From: Desulfobacterales bacterium
Lineage (GTDB): Bacteria; Desulfobacterota; Desulfobacteria; Desulfobacterales; CAFBRK01
Assembly: GCA_021737185.1 (NCBI GenBank)
Contig: JAIPEL010000002.1
Location: 1-64,000, forward strand
DNA length: 64,000 nt
Reading direction: 5' to 3'
The position numbers and the translations under genes are program-made. Below the pieces are notes generated by a model. It saw only the letters and a list, made by a program, of their open reading frames with translations. It searched no databases and was not told where the DNA came from. Below, in pieces: positions 52,938-61,364 of this stretch (positions are counted from its first letter, which is position 1; every line of letters begins with the position of its first letter).

Positions 52938-53271
52938 CGGAGGCGCTGCGGTTGCTTAGTACTTGGAGTCTATAAGGCATGGGATCAACGATTTCCCAAG
53001 AAGATAGAGAAAGTATAGAGAAAGGGGTTCGAGATAAATACAAAGAGGTCGCCAGAAGTCCGAAGGGCCAATTCGCATATCCAACCGGGAAAGGATTTCC
53101 TGGCGATCCTTGAACAGACCGGTTTTCGCCATGCCGAGTTGGTCGCCGAGACCGGTTTCAACAGCTCCCCGAAAACCAAGGGGGTGCTGTTTCGTGCCCT
53201 GAAGCCGGAAAACAGATAAAAAGCCTGCCTGAATTGCCACCCAAACGCAGCGTGAAAACAAGAAAGGCCCC
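52938..53271. other. Intergenic region with a methyltransferase remnant
   Basis: Apart from the pseudogene at 52979-53219, nothing is encoded. The following promoter belongs to the DUF39 leader. Confidence 0.5.
52979..53219 (+). pseudogene. SAM-methyltransferase remnant, centre deleted
   Basis: The first 40 residues read like the N-terminus of a class I methyltransferase (VRDKYKEVARSPKGQFAYPTG), then the frame shifts and jumps to the typical C-terminus (LEQTGFRHAELVAETGFNSS, TKGVLFRALKPENR). Some 150-200 residues including the AdoMet motif are missing. It follows arsM, so a former arsenic-linked methyltransferase is possible. Confidence 0.8.
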
Positions 53272-53300
53272 TTGACAGGACGACCGGAATCGTTTAAGCG
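53272..53300 (+). promoter_or_regulatory. Putative promoter of the DUF39 leader
   Basis: TTGACA at 53272-53277 with a weak -10 (TTAAGC/TAAGCG, 16-17 bases away). A second AT-rich hexamer TATAGG lies at 53305-53310. Confidence 0.55.
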
Positions 53301-53323
53301 TCCTTATAGGAAAGGAAGAAATC

Positions 53324-53398
53324 ATGTTTTCCAGGAACCGTCGGATCTCCGTTGAAATGTACATGATGTCCATGTGCCGGGGTGCGCCCATGGATTGA
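53324..53398 (+). CDS. Methionine-rich leader peptide, 24 aa
   Basis: A complete tiny reading frame with a good AAAGGAAG site. It has five methionines in its last 13 residues (VEMYMMSMCRGAPMD) plus a Cys. It lies between a promoter and an intrinsic terminator and precedes a homocysteine-synthesis gene, the layout of an attenuation leader. Stalling at the AUG codons would cover the left arm of a small hairpin (53369-53377 with 53386-53394) and free 53386-53393 to pair with the terminator's left arm. Confidence 0.72.
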   Translation: MFSRNRRISVEMYMMSMCRGAPMD

Positions 53399-53417
53399 TG
53401 TTTTTTTTTGCAAATCA

Positions 53418-53456
53418 AAGCCGTGGGCAGCCAAAGCTGCCCACGGCTTTTTTTTT
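53418..53456 (+). terminator. Attenuator terminator ahead of the DUF39 gene
   Basis: The 13-bp stem AAGCCGTGGGCAG / CTGCCCACGGCTT (53418-53430 with 53437-53449) is followed by a T-run. It lies 20 bases after the leader stop codon and 160 bases before the DUF39 start. The segment GCCCATGG (53386-53393) can pair with CCGTGGGC (53421-53428) as antiterminator (eight pairs, one G-U). Confidence 0.88.
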
Positions 53457-53615
53457 GTTTCGAAAGGACAGATACACGGTGGAGAAAATGATCTGCAGGA
53501 TTTTCTTTTTTCAGGAACGGGAGGGGCCCCTATGGATAATGACGGGGCTCCGGAAGGAGCCGTCCGCCGGCATCGGTTTTTTTCTTCGCCCTATATTCTA
53601 AAAAAAGGAGAAATC

Positions 53616-54806
53616 ATGACCCGAACCATACAACAAATCAACGAGAGGATTCGGTCCGGATCGGCGGTGGTGCTCACCGCTGAAGAAGTCATCGATGCGG
53701 TCAAACAAGACGGCATTAAAACGGCCTTCAAAAAGGTGGATGTGGTGACCACCGGCACCTTTAGTCCCATGTGCTCGTCCGGGGCGTTTTTCAACATCCG
53801 TCAGTCCAAAGAGAAAATGAAGATCGGCGGCGGGTTTGCCACGTTGAATCACGTGCCGGCCTATGCCGGACTGGCTGCTGCAGACATCTACCTCGGGGCC
53901 ACCGCCCTGCCTGACGGCGACCCGAGAAACGGCAACGGCCGGCCGGGCAAGTTCCGCTACGGCGGGGCCCACGTGATCGAGGCCCTGGTGGCCGGAAGGA
54001 AGGTGACCCTGCGGGCCGGCGGATACGGCACCGACTGCTACCCGAGGCGGGAACGGGTCCAGGAGATCGGGCTGGAGGACACCAACGACGCGTTTTTATT
54101 CAACCCGCGAAACGGCTACCAGAACTACAACGTTGCGGTCAACCCCTCGGACAAGCCGATCTACACCTACATGGGAAAGCTGAAACCTAAACTGGGAAAC
54201 GCCAATTACTGCAGCGCCGGCCAGCTTTCTCCGCTTTTCAAGGACCCCTATTACCGGACCATCGGCATCGGTACGCGCGTTTTTTTGGGTGGGGCCCTGG
54301 GCTACGTGGCCTGGAGCGGCACCCAGCACAATGCGGCCGTTCCGAGGCGGAAAAACGGGGCGCCGGTGCGGCCCGCGGGCACCCTTGCCCTGGTGGGCGA
54401 TTTAAAGCAGATGGACCCCCGGTGGCTTCGGGCGGTTTCTTTTGCCGGCTACGGGGTGACCCTCAGCCTGGCGCTGGGCGTGCCGATTCCGATCCTGGAC
54501 GAGGAGATGCTCCGCTTTGCCGCGGTCACCGACGAGGAGATCGTGGCCCCGGTAGTGGACTACAGCCGCTTTTATCCCACCGGTGAAGGCGAGCCGGTCC
54601 TGGGCGAGGTTTCCTATGCCGAGCTCAAGAGCGGCCGGATCCGCTTGAAGGGAAAAACCGTGCCGACCGGCTCATTTTCAAGCTATGCCAAGGCCCGGGA
54701 GGTGGCCCGGCACGTAAAGGCGCTGATCGAGAGCAAGGCGTTTTTGCTGACCGAAGCCCAGGCCCCCCTGCCCGGCGCCCGCGGAGAGCAGGAGGTGCGA
54801 TCATGA
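53616..54806 (+). CDS. Homocysteine biosynthesis protein (DUF39), 396 aa
   Basis: The start is the ATG with an AAAAAGGAG site; upstream in-frame ATGs are not credible. Family motifs include MCSSGAFFNI (about 52-61, with the functional cysteine), NHVPAYAGLAAADIYLG, NYCSAGQLSPL (about 190-200) and DYSRFYP. In archaeal and sulfate-reducer genomes DUF39 and its NIL-ferredoxin partner convert aspartate semialdehyde and sulfide into homocysteine. Their neighbourship here supports it. Expression appears set by the leader/attenuator just upstream. Confidence 0.92.
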   Translation: MTRTIQQINERIRSGSAVVLTAEEVIDAVKQDGIKTAFKKVDVVTTGTFSPMCSSGAFFNIRQSKEKMKIGGGFATLNHVPAYAGLAAADIYLGATALPDGDPRNGNGRPGKFRYGGAHVIEALVAGRKVTLRAGGYGTDCYPRRERVQEIGLEDTNDAFLFNPRNGYQNYNVAVNPSDKPIYTYMGKLKPKLGNANYCSAGQLSPLFKDPYYRTIGIGTRVFLGGALGYVAWSGTQHNAAVPRRKNGAPVRPAGTLALVGDLKQMDPRWLRAVSFAGYGVTLSLALGVPIPILDEEMLRFAAVTDEEIVAPVVDYSRFYPTGEGEPVLGEVSYAELKSGRIRLKGKTVPTGSFSSYAKAREVARHVKALIESKAFLLTEAQAPLPGARGEQEVRS

Positions 54807-55216
54807 AACAGGTCAGGACCGTTCTTTTTTTCCCGCCCGAATCGGTGGAAGAGCCGGTCACCTATCACCTGATCTCCGATCACGGCCTCCGGGTCAACAT
54901 ACTGCGGGCCCGCATCGATCCGGGAAAGCAGGGGCGGATGGTCGTCGATCTGGAAGGCGACGACAGCCAGTTGGCCGCCGGGCTCAATTACCTGGAAAGA
55001 ATCGGCGTCGAGGTCAAGCCGCTGACGACCGAAATCCGTCACATGGAAGAAACATGCACGGCCTGCACGGCGTGCATCCCCCATTGTCCGACCGGCGCTC
55101 TATCTGTGGACCGCGACGACTCCTGGGCGGTGGCCTTCGAGCCGGAAAAATGCATCCTATGCCTTTCCTGCATGGAAGTGTGCATCTACGGTGCAATGGT
55201 ATTGGGAGAAGAATAA
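54803..55216 (+). CDS. NIL-domain ferredoxin, DUF39 partner
   Basis: A 137-residue cytosolic protein. The N-terminal 75 residues form a NIL (substrate-sensing) domain. Two 4Fe-4S motifs follow: CTACTACIPHCPTGA (about residues 85-99) and CILCLSCMEVCIYGA (about 118-132). The start overlaps the DUF39 stop (ATGA). In methanogens and sulfate reducers this pair is required for homocysteine formation from sulfide; the ferredoxin likely supplies electrons to the DUF39 protein's thiol chemistry. Confidence 0.93.
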   Translation: MKQVRTVLFFPPESVEEPVTYHLISDHGLRVNILRARIDPGKQGRMVVDLEGDDSQLAAGLNYLERIGVEVKPLTTEIRHMEETCTACTACIPHCPTGALSVDRDDSWAVAFEPEKCILCLSCMEVCIYGAMVLGEE

Positions 55217-55217
55217 G

Positions 55218-55796
55218 ATGAAAAACCGCGTTATCGCCGGTGTGGACTATGAATCCTTCCTGGTGCAAATGGAAGAATTCCACGGGTACCGCTCCCCCGG
55301 CATGCTGGTGGGGGCTCTCATGCTCGATCGGGTCCTGGCCGCGGTGGGCGAAGCTCCCTATCTGAATGTGGTCTGCGAGACGGTGGTCTGCCTGCCGGAT
55401 GCGGTGCAGCTGCTCACGCCATGCACGATCGGAAACGGTTTTTTGCAGCTGCTGGACTGGGGAAAGTTCGCCCTCACCGGCTATGACCGGCAGACCTTGA
55501 AAGGAGAGCGGGCCTGGCTGGATTATGACCGGATGGCCGAATACCCCCTGGTTCGAGGTTGGTTCGAACGAACCGGGCAAAGAAAAGAGAAGCCGCCCTT
55601 CCAGCAACTGGCCGAGGAAATCCTGGCCGCGGCCCCGGTGCTGATCCGGCATCGGCCCGTGACAATGCTTCGCGCCCTGAAAAAGTCCGCGCCGGTGACG
55701 ACGGGCCCTTGCCCGGGCTGCGGCGAATCCTATCCCCTGCACCTGGGAAAGGCGTGCCCATCATGCATGGGAGAGGCCTATTGCCGGCCGGTTTGA
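55218..55796 (+). CDS. FmdE-family zinc protein, 192 aa
   Basis: It has the FmdE signature EFHGYRSPGMLVGALM (about 18-33), CETVVCLPDAVQLLTPCTIGNG (about 54-75) and a C-terminal zinc ribbon (GPCPGCGESYP, KACPSCMGEAYC). FmdE binds to formylmethanofuran dehydrogenase in archaea, but in sulfate reducers it more often accompanies molybdenum/tungsten enzymes. It starts one base after the ferredoxin stop. A second FmdE gene lies at the right edge of the window. Confidence 0.88.
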   Translation: MKNRVIAGVDYESFLVQMEEFHGYRSPGMLVGALMLDRVLAAVGEAPYLNVVCETVVCLPDAVQLLTPCTIGNGFLQLLDWGKFALTGYDRQTLKGERAWLDYDRMAEYPLVRGWFERTGQRKEKPPFQQLAEEILAAAPVLIRHRPVTMLRALKKSAPVTTGPCPGCGESYPLHLGKACPSCMGEAYCRPV

Positions 55797-55807
55797 AGGC
55801 CGTCGAA

Positions 55808-55924
55808 TCAACCCGATGAAGCCCGGACGTCGAAGATCTCGTAGACGGTGGGCCGGTCCAGCAGTTCCTCGATCCGGGCTTCATCGCGGTCTCTTTCTGG
55901 GCTGTTCTGCTTCCAAAAGCGCAT
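55808..55924 (-). CDS. Possible small protein overlapping the hdrA end, 38 aa
   Basis: The frame overlaps the last 44 bases of hdrA in another frame and continues LLDRPTVYEIFDVRASSG. The sequence looks protein-like, but there is no ribosome site of its own. Coupled reinitiation or a frame-shifted hdrA extension are alternatives. Low confidence. Confidence 0.3.
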   Translation of the reverse strand: MRFWKQNSPERDRDEARIEELLDRPTVYEIFDVRASSG

Positions 55925-58900
55925 CGATTTGAGCGTCGATCTGTTCGTCGGTGCTGTGTTTCAAGCGGATGGCCCGGGCCGGGCACTCGGCCGGGCAGAT
56001 GCCGCAGCCGCGGCACTTGGCCGGCGGAATCTCCGAAACCCCGTCTTGGTTGATAAACGGCGCGCCGAAGGGGCACACGCGCACGCAGGCAAGACATGCG
56101 GCGCACAGGTCGGGATCGACTTCGGCCACGGTGGCCGAGGTCTTCATCTCTTTTTTCGAAAGGACCTTGACGGCCTGCTGGGCAGCGCCCTGGGCCATGG
56201 CGATCGACTCGGAAATAAACCGCGGGCTGTGGGCCAGCCCGGCAAGGTAGATCCCGGGCGTTGAAAACTCCATCGGCTGCAGCTTGACGTGGGCTTCCAT
56301 GAAAAAGCCTTCCGGGGTGCGGGGCAGCTTCAACAGGTTGGCCACCGAACCGGATGCCTCGTGGGGGCGCATGCCGGCGCTGAGGACGACCAAATCGGCC
56401 TCGGCCCGAAAGTCTTCAAAGGAGCTTCTGTCGGTAAAATCCACGACCAGCTTTCCGTTGCCGTCGGTTTTGACCTCCGGCGGATGCTCCGGGATATAGC
56501 GGAAAAACAACGCCCCCAGCCGCCGGGCTTCCAGGTAGTAGAGCTCTTTGAACCCGAAGGTGCGCAGATCCCGGTACAAGACGACCACCTGGATGTCCGG
56601 GTTGGCTTTTCTCAGTGCGATGCTGTTTTTTACCGCAGCGCTGCAGCACACCCGGCTGCAATAAGGAAAATCGGCGTTGCGCGAGCCGACGCACTGGATC
56701 ATCACCACCCGGGACAGGCGGCGGATCTTATCGGGGTCGGTTCGGATGCGCCGGGAAAGCTCCACCTGGGTCAGGACGCGTTCGTCTTTGCCGTGAAGGT
56801 GCTCGCTGGGTACATAGGCCTGGGCCCCGGTGGCCACGACGACCGCCCCGTACCGGAGATCGAAACTGCCGCCCGCTCCTTGGACGGTGCCGGTAAAGGC
56901 GCCCACGTATCCGTCGTGTGCGGTGACTTCGCTGTCTGTGTAGACGGTGATCATGGGGTGGCTCAGCACGCGGCGTTCCAGGCGGCGAATCAACTGCTGC
57001 GGGGAGTCGCCCTCGAGGGTTTCGGTCAGGTTGCGGGCAAAGCCGCCGAGCTGATGATCTTTTTCCACCAGATGGACCGCAAATCCCTGATCGGCGACGG
57101 TCAGCGCGGCGGTCATGCCGGAAATGCCGCCGCCGATCACCAGGGCCGTGTCGGTGACGCGATAGCGCTGCTCGGTCAGGGGTTCGAGGTAAAGCGCGCG
57201 CCGGACGGCGCCTCGTGCCAGGGAGAACGCTTTTTCGGTGGCCTTGTCCGGTTTTTTGGCGTGCACCCAGGAGCATTGGTTTCGGATGTTGGCCATGGTG
57301 ATCAGGTACGGGTTGAGGCCGGCGCGGCGGAGGGTTTCGGCAAACAACGGTTCATGGGTTTTCGGAGAGCAGGCCGCCACGACGATCCGGTTCAGGTCGT
57401 GTTTGCGGATCGATTCGATCAGCCGGTCCTGGGTTTCGTTGGCGCAGGTAAATACGAAGTCTTCGGCCCACGCGACCTCCGGCATTTTGCGGAGGCGTTC
57501 GATGATCGCGGGGATGTCCACGACCCCGGAGATATTCGATCCGCAGTGGCAGACGAAGACGCCCACCCGCGGTTCGCCGGTGGTGGTGGGGGCGTCGACG
57601 GCTTCGGATTCGGCTGCCGGTCGGCTGCGGGCCGAAGAAAGCAGGATCGAGGCTTCGGCCGCGGCGGCGCCGGCCTGCACCACGGTCTCGGGGATGTCTT
57701 TGGGCGACTCGATGCCGCCGCACACATACACGCCGGCCCGATTGGTGGCCGCCGGCTCGTCAAAGGGGGCTTGTGCAAATCCATAGGGATTCAAGTCCAG
57801 CCCCAGCCTTCCGGCAAGGTCGCGCCACGAGCCGGGGGGCTGAAAGCCGCTGGAGAGCACGACCAGGTCGAAGGTCTCTTCTTTTTTCCGGTGCTGTTCG
57901 TGGTCGAAGGTTTCGATGATCAGGTTTTCGGTCTCCGGGTCAAGGTATACCTGGGAGATCATCGATCGCCGGTACTGGACCCCGTGCTGGCGGCGGGCGC
58001 GCTCCACGTAGTCGTCGAACCCTTTGCCGTGGGCGCGGACGTCCATGAAGTAGATGACGGCCTCGGTTTCGGGAAGATGGCTCCGGGTCATCACCGCCTG
58101 CTTTGCGGCGTGCATGCAGCAGACCGACGAGCAGAAGGGCCGGTTCCGGGCCGCGTCCCGGGAGAGCACGCACTGGATCCAGGCCACCTTTTGCGGCGTT
58201 TTGCCGTCGGAGGGGCGTGCAAGATGGCCGGCGGTTGGGCCGGTGGCAGACAGCATCCGCTCGTACTGCAGGGAGCTGACCACGTTTTGGTAGCGGCCGA
58301 ACCCGTACTCCCCGTGCTCACGGGTCAGGGCAAGCTCGAAGCCTGAGGCCAGGATCACCGCCCCTACCGAAAGATCGACGATCTCCGGCTTCTGGTTGAA
58401 GTCCACGGCGTCTGTCGGGCAGATTTTTTTGCACAGGCCGCATCGGCCGCGGGTCAGGTACAGGCAGTGATCGGGGTCGAGAGCGTATTTGAGGGGCACC
58501 GCCTGGGGAAAGGTTACGAATGCGGCTTTGCGCATGCTCAGCTCCCCGTTGAAGGCGTCGGGCACCTTCTTCGGGCATTTTTCGGCGCACTGGCCGCAGG
58601 CGATGCACTTTTCCAAATCGATGTAGCGGGGCCGCTTTTCGATGCGGGCGGAAAATCGCCCCGGATCGCCATCCAGGTCCAGCAGCCGGGTGTTGGACAG
58701 GATTTCGATGTTCCGGTGGCCGGCCACCTGCACCAGCTTCGGGGAAAACATGCAGGTGGAGCAATCGTTGGTGGGAAAGGTCTTGTCCAAACGGGCCATC
58801 ACCCCTCCCAGGGTGTAGGCGGTGTCGGCCAGATAGACATGGAAACCGGCGTCGGCAAGATCCAGGGCGCACTGGATGCCGCCGATTCCGCCGCCGACCA

Positions 58901-58958
58901 CCAGCACCTTCCCTTCGGGCGGACTGCTGAGATGAGTGATGGACGGGCTGCAGCTCAC
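55881..58958 (-). CDS. hdrA: HdrA, large heterodisulfide-reductase-type flavin/Fe-S subunit, 1025 aa
   Basis: The start is a GTG overlapping the hdrB stop (GTGA). The N-half has a flavin motif VVGGGIGGIQCALDLADAG (about residues 18-36), TFPTNDCSTCMF, two ferredoxin sites (CIACGQCAEKCPKK and CGLCKKICPTDA) and CSSVCCM. The C-half repeats the pattern (CHCGSNISG, VIGGGISGMTAALTVADQG, YCSRVCCSAAV) and ends with CAACLACVRVCPFGA and CRGCGICPAECPARA. This double architecture is a bifurcation-capable HdrA. No in-frame TGA occurs, so it is a cysteine form. Confidence 0.92.
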   Translation of the reverse strand: MSCSPSITHLSSPPEGKVLVVGGGIGGIQCALDLADAGFHVYLADTAYTLGGVMARLDKTFPTNDCSTCMFSPKLVQVAGHRNIEILSNTRLLDLDGDPGRFSARIEKRPRYIDLEKCIACGQCAEKCPKKVPDAFNGELSMRKAAFVTFPQAVPLKYALDPDHCLYLTRGRCGLCKKICPTDAVDFNQKPEIVDLSVGAVILASGFELALTREHGEYGFGRYQNVVSSLQYERMLSATGPTAGHLARPSDGKTPQKVAWIQCVLSRDAARNRPFCSSVCCMHAAKQAVMTRSHLPETEAVIYFMDVRAHGKGFDDYVERARRQHGVQYRRSMISQVYLDPETENLIIETFDHEQHRKKEETFDLVVLSSGFQPPGSWRDLAGRLGLDLNPYGFAQAPFDEPAATNRAGVYVCGGIESPKDIPETVVQAGAAAAEASILLSSARSRPAAESEAVDAPTTTGEPRVGVFVCHCGSNISGVVDIPAIIERLRKMPEVAWAEDFVFTCANETQDRLIESIRKHDLNRIVVAACSPKTHEPLFAETLRRAGLNPYLITMANIRNQCSWVHAKKPDKATEKAFSLARGAVRRALYLEPLTEQRYRVTDTALVIGGGISGMTAALTVADQGFAVHLVEKDHQLGGFARNLTETLEGDSPQQLIRRLERRVLSHPMITVYTDSEVTAHDGYVGAFTGTVQGAGGSFDLRYGAVVVATGAQAYVPSEHLHGKDERVLTQVELSRRIRTDPDKIRRLSRVVMIQCVGSRNADFPYCSRVCCSAAVKNSIALRKANPDIQVVVLYRDLRTFGFKELYYLEARRLGALFFRYIPEHPPEVKTDGNGKLVVDFTDRSSFEDFRAEADLVVLSAGMRPHEASGSVANLLKLPRTPEGFFMEAHVKLQPMEFSTPGIYLAGLAHSPRFISESIAMAQGAAQQAVKVLSKKEMKTSATVAEVDPDLCAACLACVRVCPFGAPFINQDGVSEIPPAKCRGCGICPAECPARAIRLKHSTDEQIDAQIDALLEAEQPRKRPR

Positions 58959-59794
58959 GGGATCACCCCCTTTTCCCGAAGCAGGGGAAGGGGGTCGGCC
59001 ACGTGTTTGCGGAGCCAGTGCTGCGGGCGGCCGCCGCTGTTCAAGGCCAGACGAAGCAATTCGGTGAAATAGAAGATCGGCGTCGCCGGTCCGCTCTCTT
59101 TTGCCTGAATCAGGTCCAGGTTCGACTGGCAAAGGGGGCAGGAAACGACGATGGCCTCGGCACCGGCCTGGCGGGCCTTGACGATCAGTTTCCGGGTGAG
59201 GGCTTCCTGGATGTCCCGCCGGCCGATGCCGATGCTGGCCCCGCAGCAGGTCGTTTTGTACGACCAGTCCAGCACCTCGGCGCCGGCGGCCTCGGCCAGC
59301 CGATCCAGGGTCTGGGGGTTTTCATAGTCGGTGTAACCGGTGATCCGCGGGGGGCGGACCATCTGGCAGCCGTAGTAGCTGACCAGCTTCAGCCCGGACA
59401 GCGGCCGAACGGTGCGCGCCCGGATTTTTTCCAGCATGTCGTCTTCGGCCAGAAGCCGGGTCATGTCGTGGATCTTGATCTTTCCGGTCACCGGCCAGGG
59501 AACGTCGTATATGCCTTTTTCGATCATGACCTGGGAAAACCGCATCCGGTTGAAGCAGTTGGCGCAGGGGACCACGATGTCCAGGCCGAGCTTTTCAGCG
59601 GCCGCGATGTTCCGCGCCGGCAGGGCGACGGCCATCGCCTCGCTCAGGCTGTGGGCGGCTGTCGCCCCGCAGCAGGACCAGTCTTCGATCTCCACCAGAT
59701 CGATTTGCAGCCGCCGGAAGACGGCTTCGATGGACTCGGCGTAGTCGCTTGCCATCCCTTCTAGGGAGCAGCCCGGATAAAAAGCCAGCCGCAT
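58955..59794 (-). CDS. hdrB: HdrB-like CCG-domain protein, 279 aa
   Basis: A catalytic-subunit-type protein with two CCG domains: YPGCSLEGMASDY, EDWSCCGAT, VPCANCFNRM, YYGCQMVRPP, TTCCGASIG and SCPLCQSN. Each module binds an unusual noncubane 4Fe-4S cluster that holds a thiol or disulfide substrate. Its ATG overlaps the hdrC stop and its stop overlaps the hdrA start. Substrate in this organism unknown (perhaps a DsrC- or CoM-like disulfide). Confidence 0.92.
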   Translation of the reverse strand: MRLAFYPGCSLEGMASDYAESIEAVFRRLQIDLVEIEDWSCCGATAAHSLSEAMAVALPARNIAAAEKLGLDIVVPCANCFNRMRFSQVMIEKGIYDVPWPVTGKIKIHDMTRLLAEDDMLEKIRARTVRPLSGLKLVSYYGCQMVRPPRITGYTDYENPQTLDRLAEAAGAEVLDWSYKTTCCGASIGIGRRDIQEALTRKLIVKARQAGAEAIVVSCPLCQSNLDLIQAKESGPATPIFYFTELLRLALNSGGRPQHWLRKHVADPLPLLREKGVIP

Positions 59795-60417
59795 CAGCGT
59801 ACCTTCCCGTTGCGGTTTTGAACCACCGTCCGGATTTCACCGACGGCCTTGCAGCGGTGGGGGAGGAGCTTCAGTTTTCCCCGTCGCCACAACGTCAGGC
59901 CCAGCTCGATTTCTTCTTTCAGGGCGCCGGTCCGAATTTTGTCTTTCAGGATGCCGGGCTTGAGGTTGAGGGCGCCCATGAGCCAGAATTCGTTGACGCG
60001 GCCGAAGCGCTGAAGCTCTTCGATGAACGTCCGGTGAAATGTCGCCAGTTGAAGCTCCCTGGGCTGGATGGCCGAGTTTGCGGCCATCTTGCGCAGGTGC
60101 TGGATCGTTTCGGCCACCCCCACGTCGTTGGGGCAGTAGGTGGTGCACATTTCACACGAGAGGCAGACCCAGACGGTGGAGCAAGACAAAAGCCTTTCCC
60201 GCCAGCCGATCTGGATATAACGGATCACCTGGTGCGGTTTGACGTCCATAAACGCGCTCACCGGGCAGGCGTTGGTGCACCGTTCGCACTGGTAGCAGGC
60301 GGAGATGTTCGCGCCGGTTTCTCCTTCCACCCGTTTCAGAAAATGATCGCCCCGGTCGCCGATTCGGTGCCGCGGCCGGATGCTGTCGGTCCGTCCGCCG
60401 GAATTGTCGTCATGCAT
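59794..60417 (-). CDS. hdrC: HdrC-like Fe-S protein, 207 aa
   Basis: Two 4Fe-4S ferredoxin motifs: CYQCERCTNACPVS (about residues 41-54) and CLSCEMCTTYCPND (about 84-97). In Hdr complexes it wires the flavin subunit to HdrB. It starts within the end of the preceding gene (60410-60417 overlap) and its stop overlaps the hdrB start, so translation is coupled. The N-terminal region is histidine/arginine-rich and lacks a signal. Confidence 0.92.
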   Translation of the reverse strand: MHDDNSGGRTDSIRPRHRIGDRGDHFLKRVEGETGANISACYQCERCTNACPVSAFMDVKPHQVIRYIQIGWRERLLSCSTVWVCLSCEMCTTYCPNDVGVAETIQHLRKMAANSAIQPRELQLATFHRTFIEELQRFGRVNEFWLMGALNLKPGILKDKIRTGALKEEIELGLTLWRRGKLKLLPHRCKAVGEIRTVVQNRNGKVR

Positions 60418-61321
60418 AGGCTCTCCTGCGGCATTCTTCTTCCTGCCGGGCGCAAAAGCCGAGAATTGTATCGATGTCCTTCAAAAGCCGGGCATAAATG
60501 ACCCGGTTTGACTGTTCCAGGCAGGAGAAAAATGCCGGATCGATCGCGCCGCTTTTTACTGCCGCCTCGCGCAAAAAGCGAATCATCCCGCGTCCGTCGA
60601 CCTCTTGGGGGCAGACATCCGTACATCGGTTGCACTCCAGGCATAGCCAGAGGGCGGGGGAGCGGAAAAGCGCTTCTGGCTGTCCGAGGTGGACCATCCG
60701 CAAAAGCGCCCGTGGATCGAATACATTGCGATGGCAGGAGATCGGACAAGTACTGGAGCATTCCCCACAGGCAAAACAGCGCAGAATACCCGTCTCCCTC
60801 ACCGGTCTTCGAAACGTCGAAAGCGCCGGCCTCATGTCTCCGGAAATGACCCGACGGGCAGGCGGCGGTATCGGAGTGTCCATCCACCGTCTCCAGCGGG
60901 TTTCGGTCAGTTCGACAGTTCTTCCGTCCAATGCCGCAGCAGCGGTACGCCACCGAACCCGCTGAAACCGGAAAAACAGGGCCTGATAACGCTGAACGTT
61001 TTCCCAGGAAATCCGGCCGCTGGAAATCATCTCCCTCCGGATATATGCAATCACCGCCGCGGGGCTCACGGAGTTGGGGCATATCTGCGCGCAGCGCCGA
61101 CAGGTCAGGCAATACCAGATTTGCGGGAGATCCAGCAGCTCATCCAGCATACCGAGGGCCGACATCCGGACGATTTTCTGCGGCCGCAGCCGGCCGGTGG
61201 CGATATTGACCGGACATTCGAAATCGCAGGAGCCGCAGGTCCAGCAGCATCGGATATCGGCCCGGCTTTCGGACTCGATACGCCGACGGGCTCGGGGTTT
61301 GTAGTGAATGATCCCTCCCAT
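60410..61321 (-). CDS. Second HdrC-like protein with two duplicated ferredoxin pairs, 303 aa
   Basis: The ATG at 61321 is chosen as it begins the typical MGGIIHYKPR; the longer frame to 61438 overlaps mobB. Four clusters are expected: CCWTCGSCDFECPVN, CLTCRRCAQICPNS, CFACGECSSTCPIS and CLECNRCTDVCPQE. The protein is therefore two HdrC-like units fused. It lies upstream of hdrC, with which it overlaps by eight bases. It could replace or extend HdrC in a larger electron-transfer chain. Confidence 0.87.
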   Translation of the reverse strand: MGGIIHYKPRARRRIESESRADIRCCWTCGSCDFECPVNIATGRLRPQKIVRMSALGMLDELLDLPQIWYCLTCRRCAQICPNSVSPAAVIAYIRREMISSGRISWENVQRYQALFFRFQRVRWRTAAAALDGRTVELTETRWRRWMDTPIPPPARRVISGDMRPALSTFRRPVRETGILRCFACGECSSTCPISCHRNVFDPRALLRMVHLGQPEALFRSPALWLCLECNRCTDVCPQEVDGRGMIRFLREAAVKSGAIDPAFFSCLEQSNRVIYARLLKDIDTILGFCARQEEECRRRAYA

Positions 61322-61364
61322 GTTTTCATCTCTGGCGGGTAAGTATTGATAGATATACTTTCCG

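Noticed and set aside
56289-58346. A 685-codon open frame on the + strand
   Set aside because: It is antisense to hdrA, whose motifs are unmistakable, so the long frame reflects codon bias.
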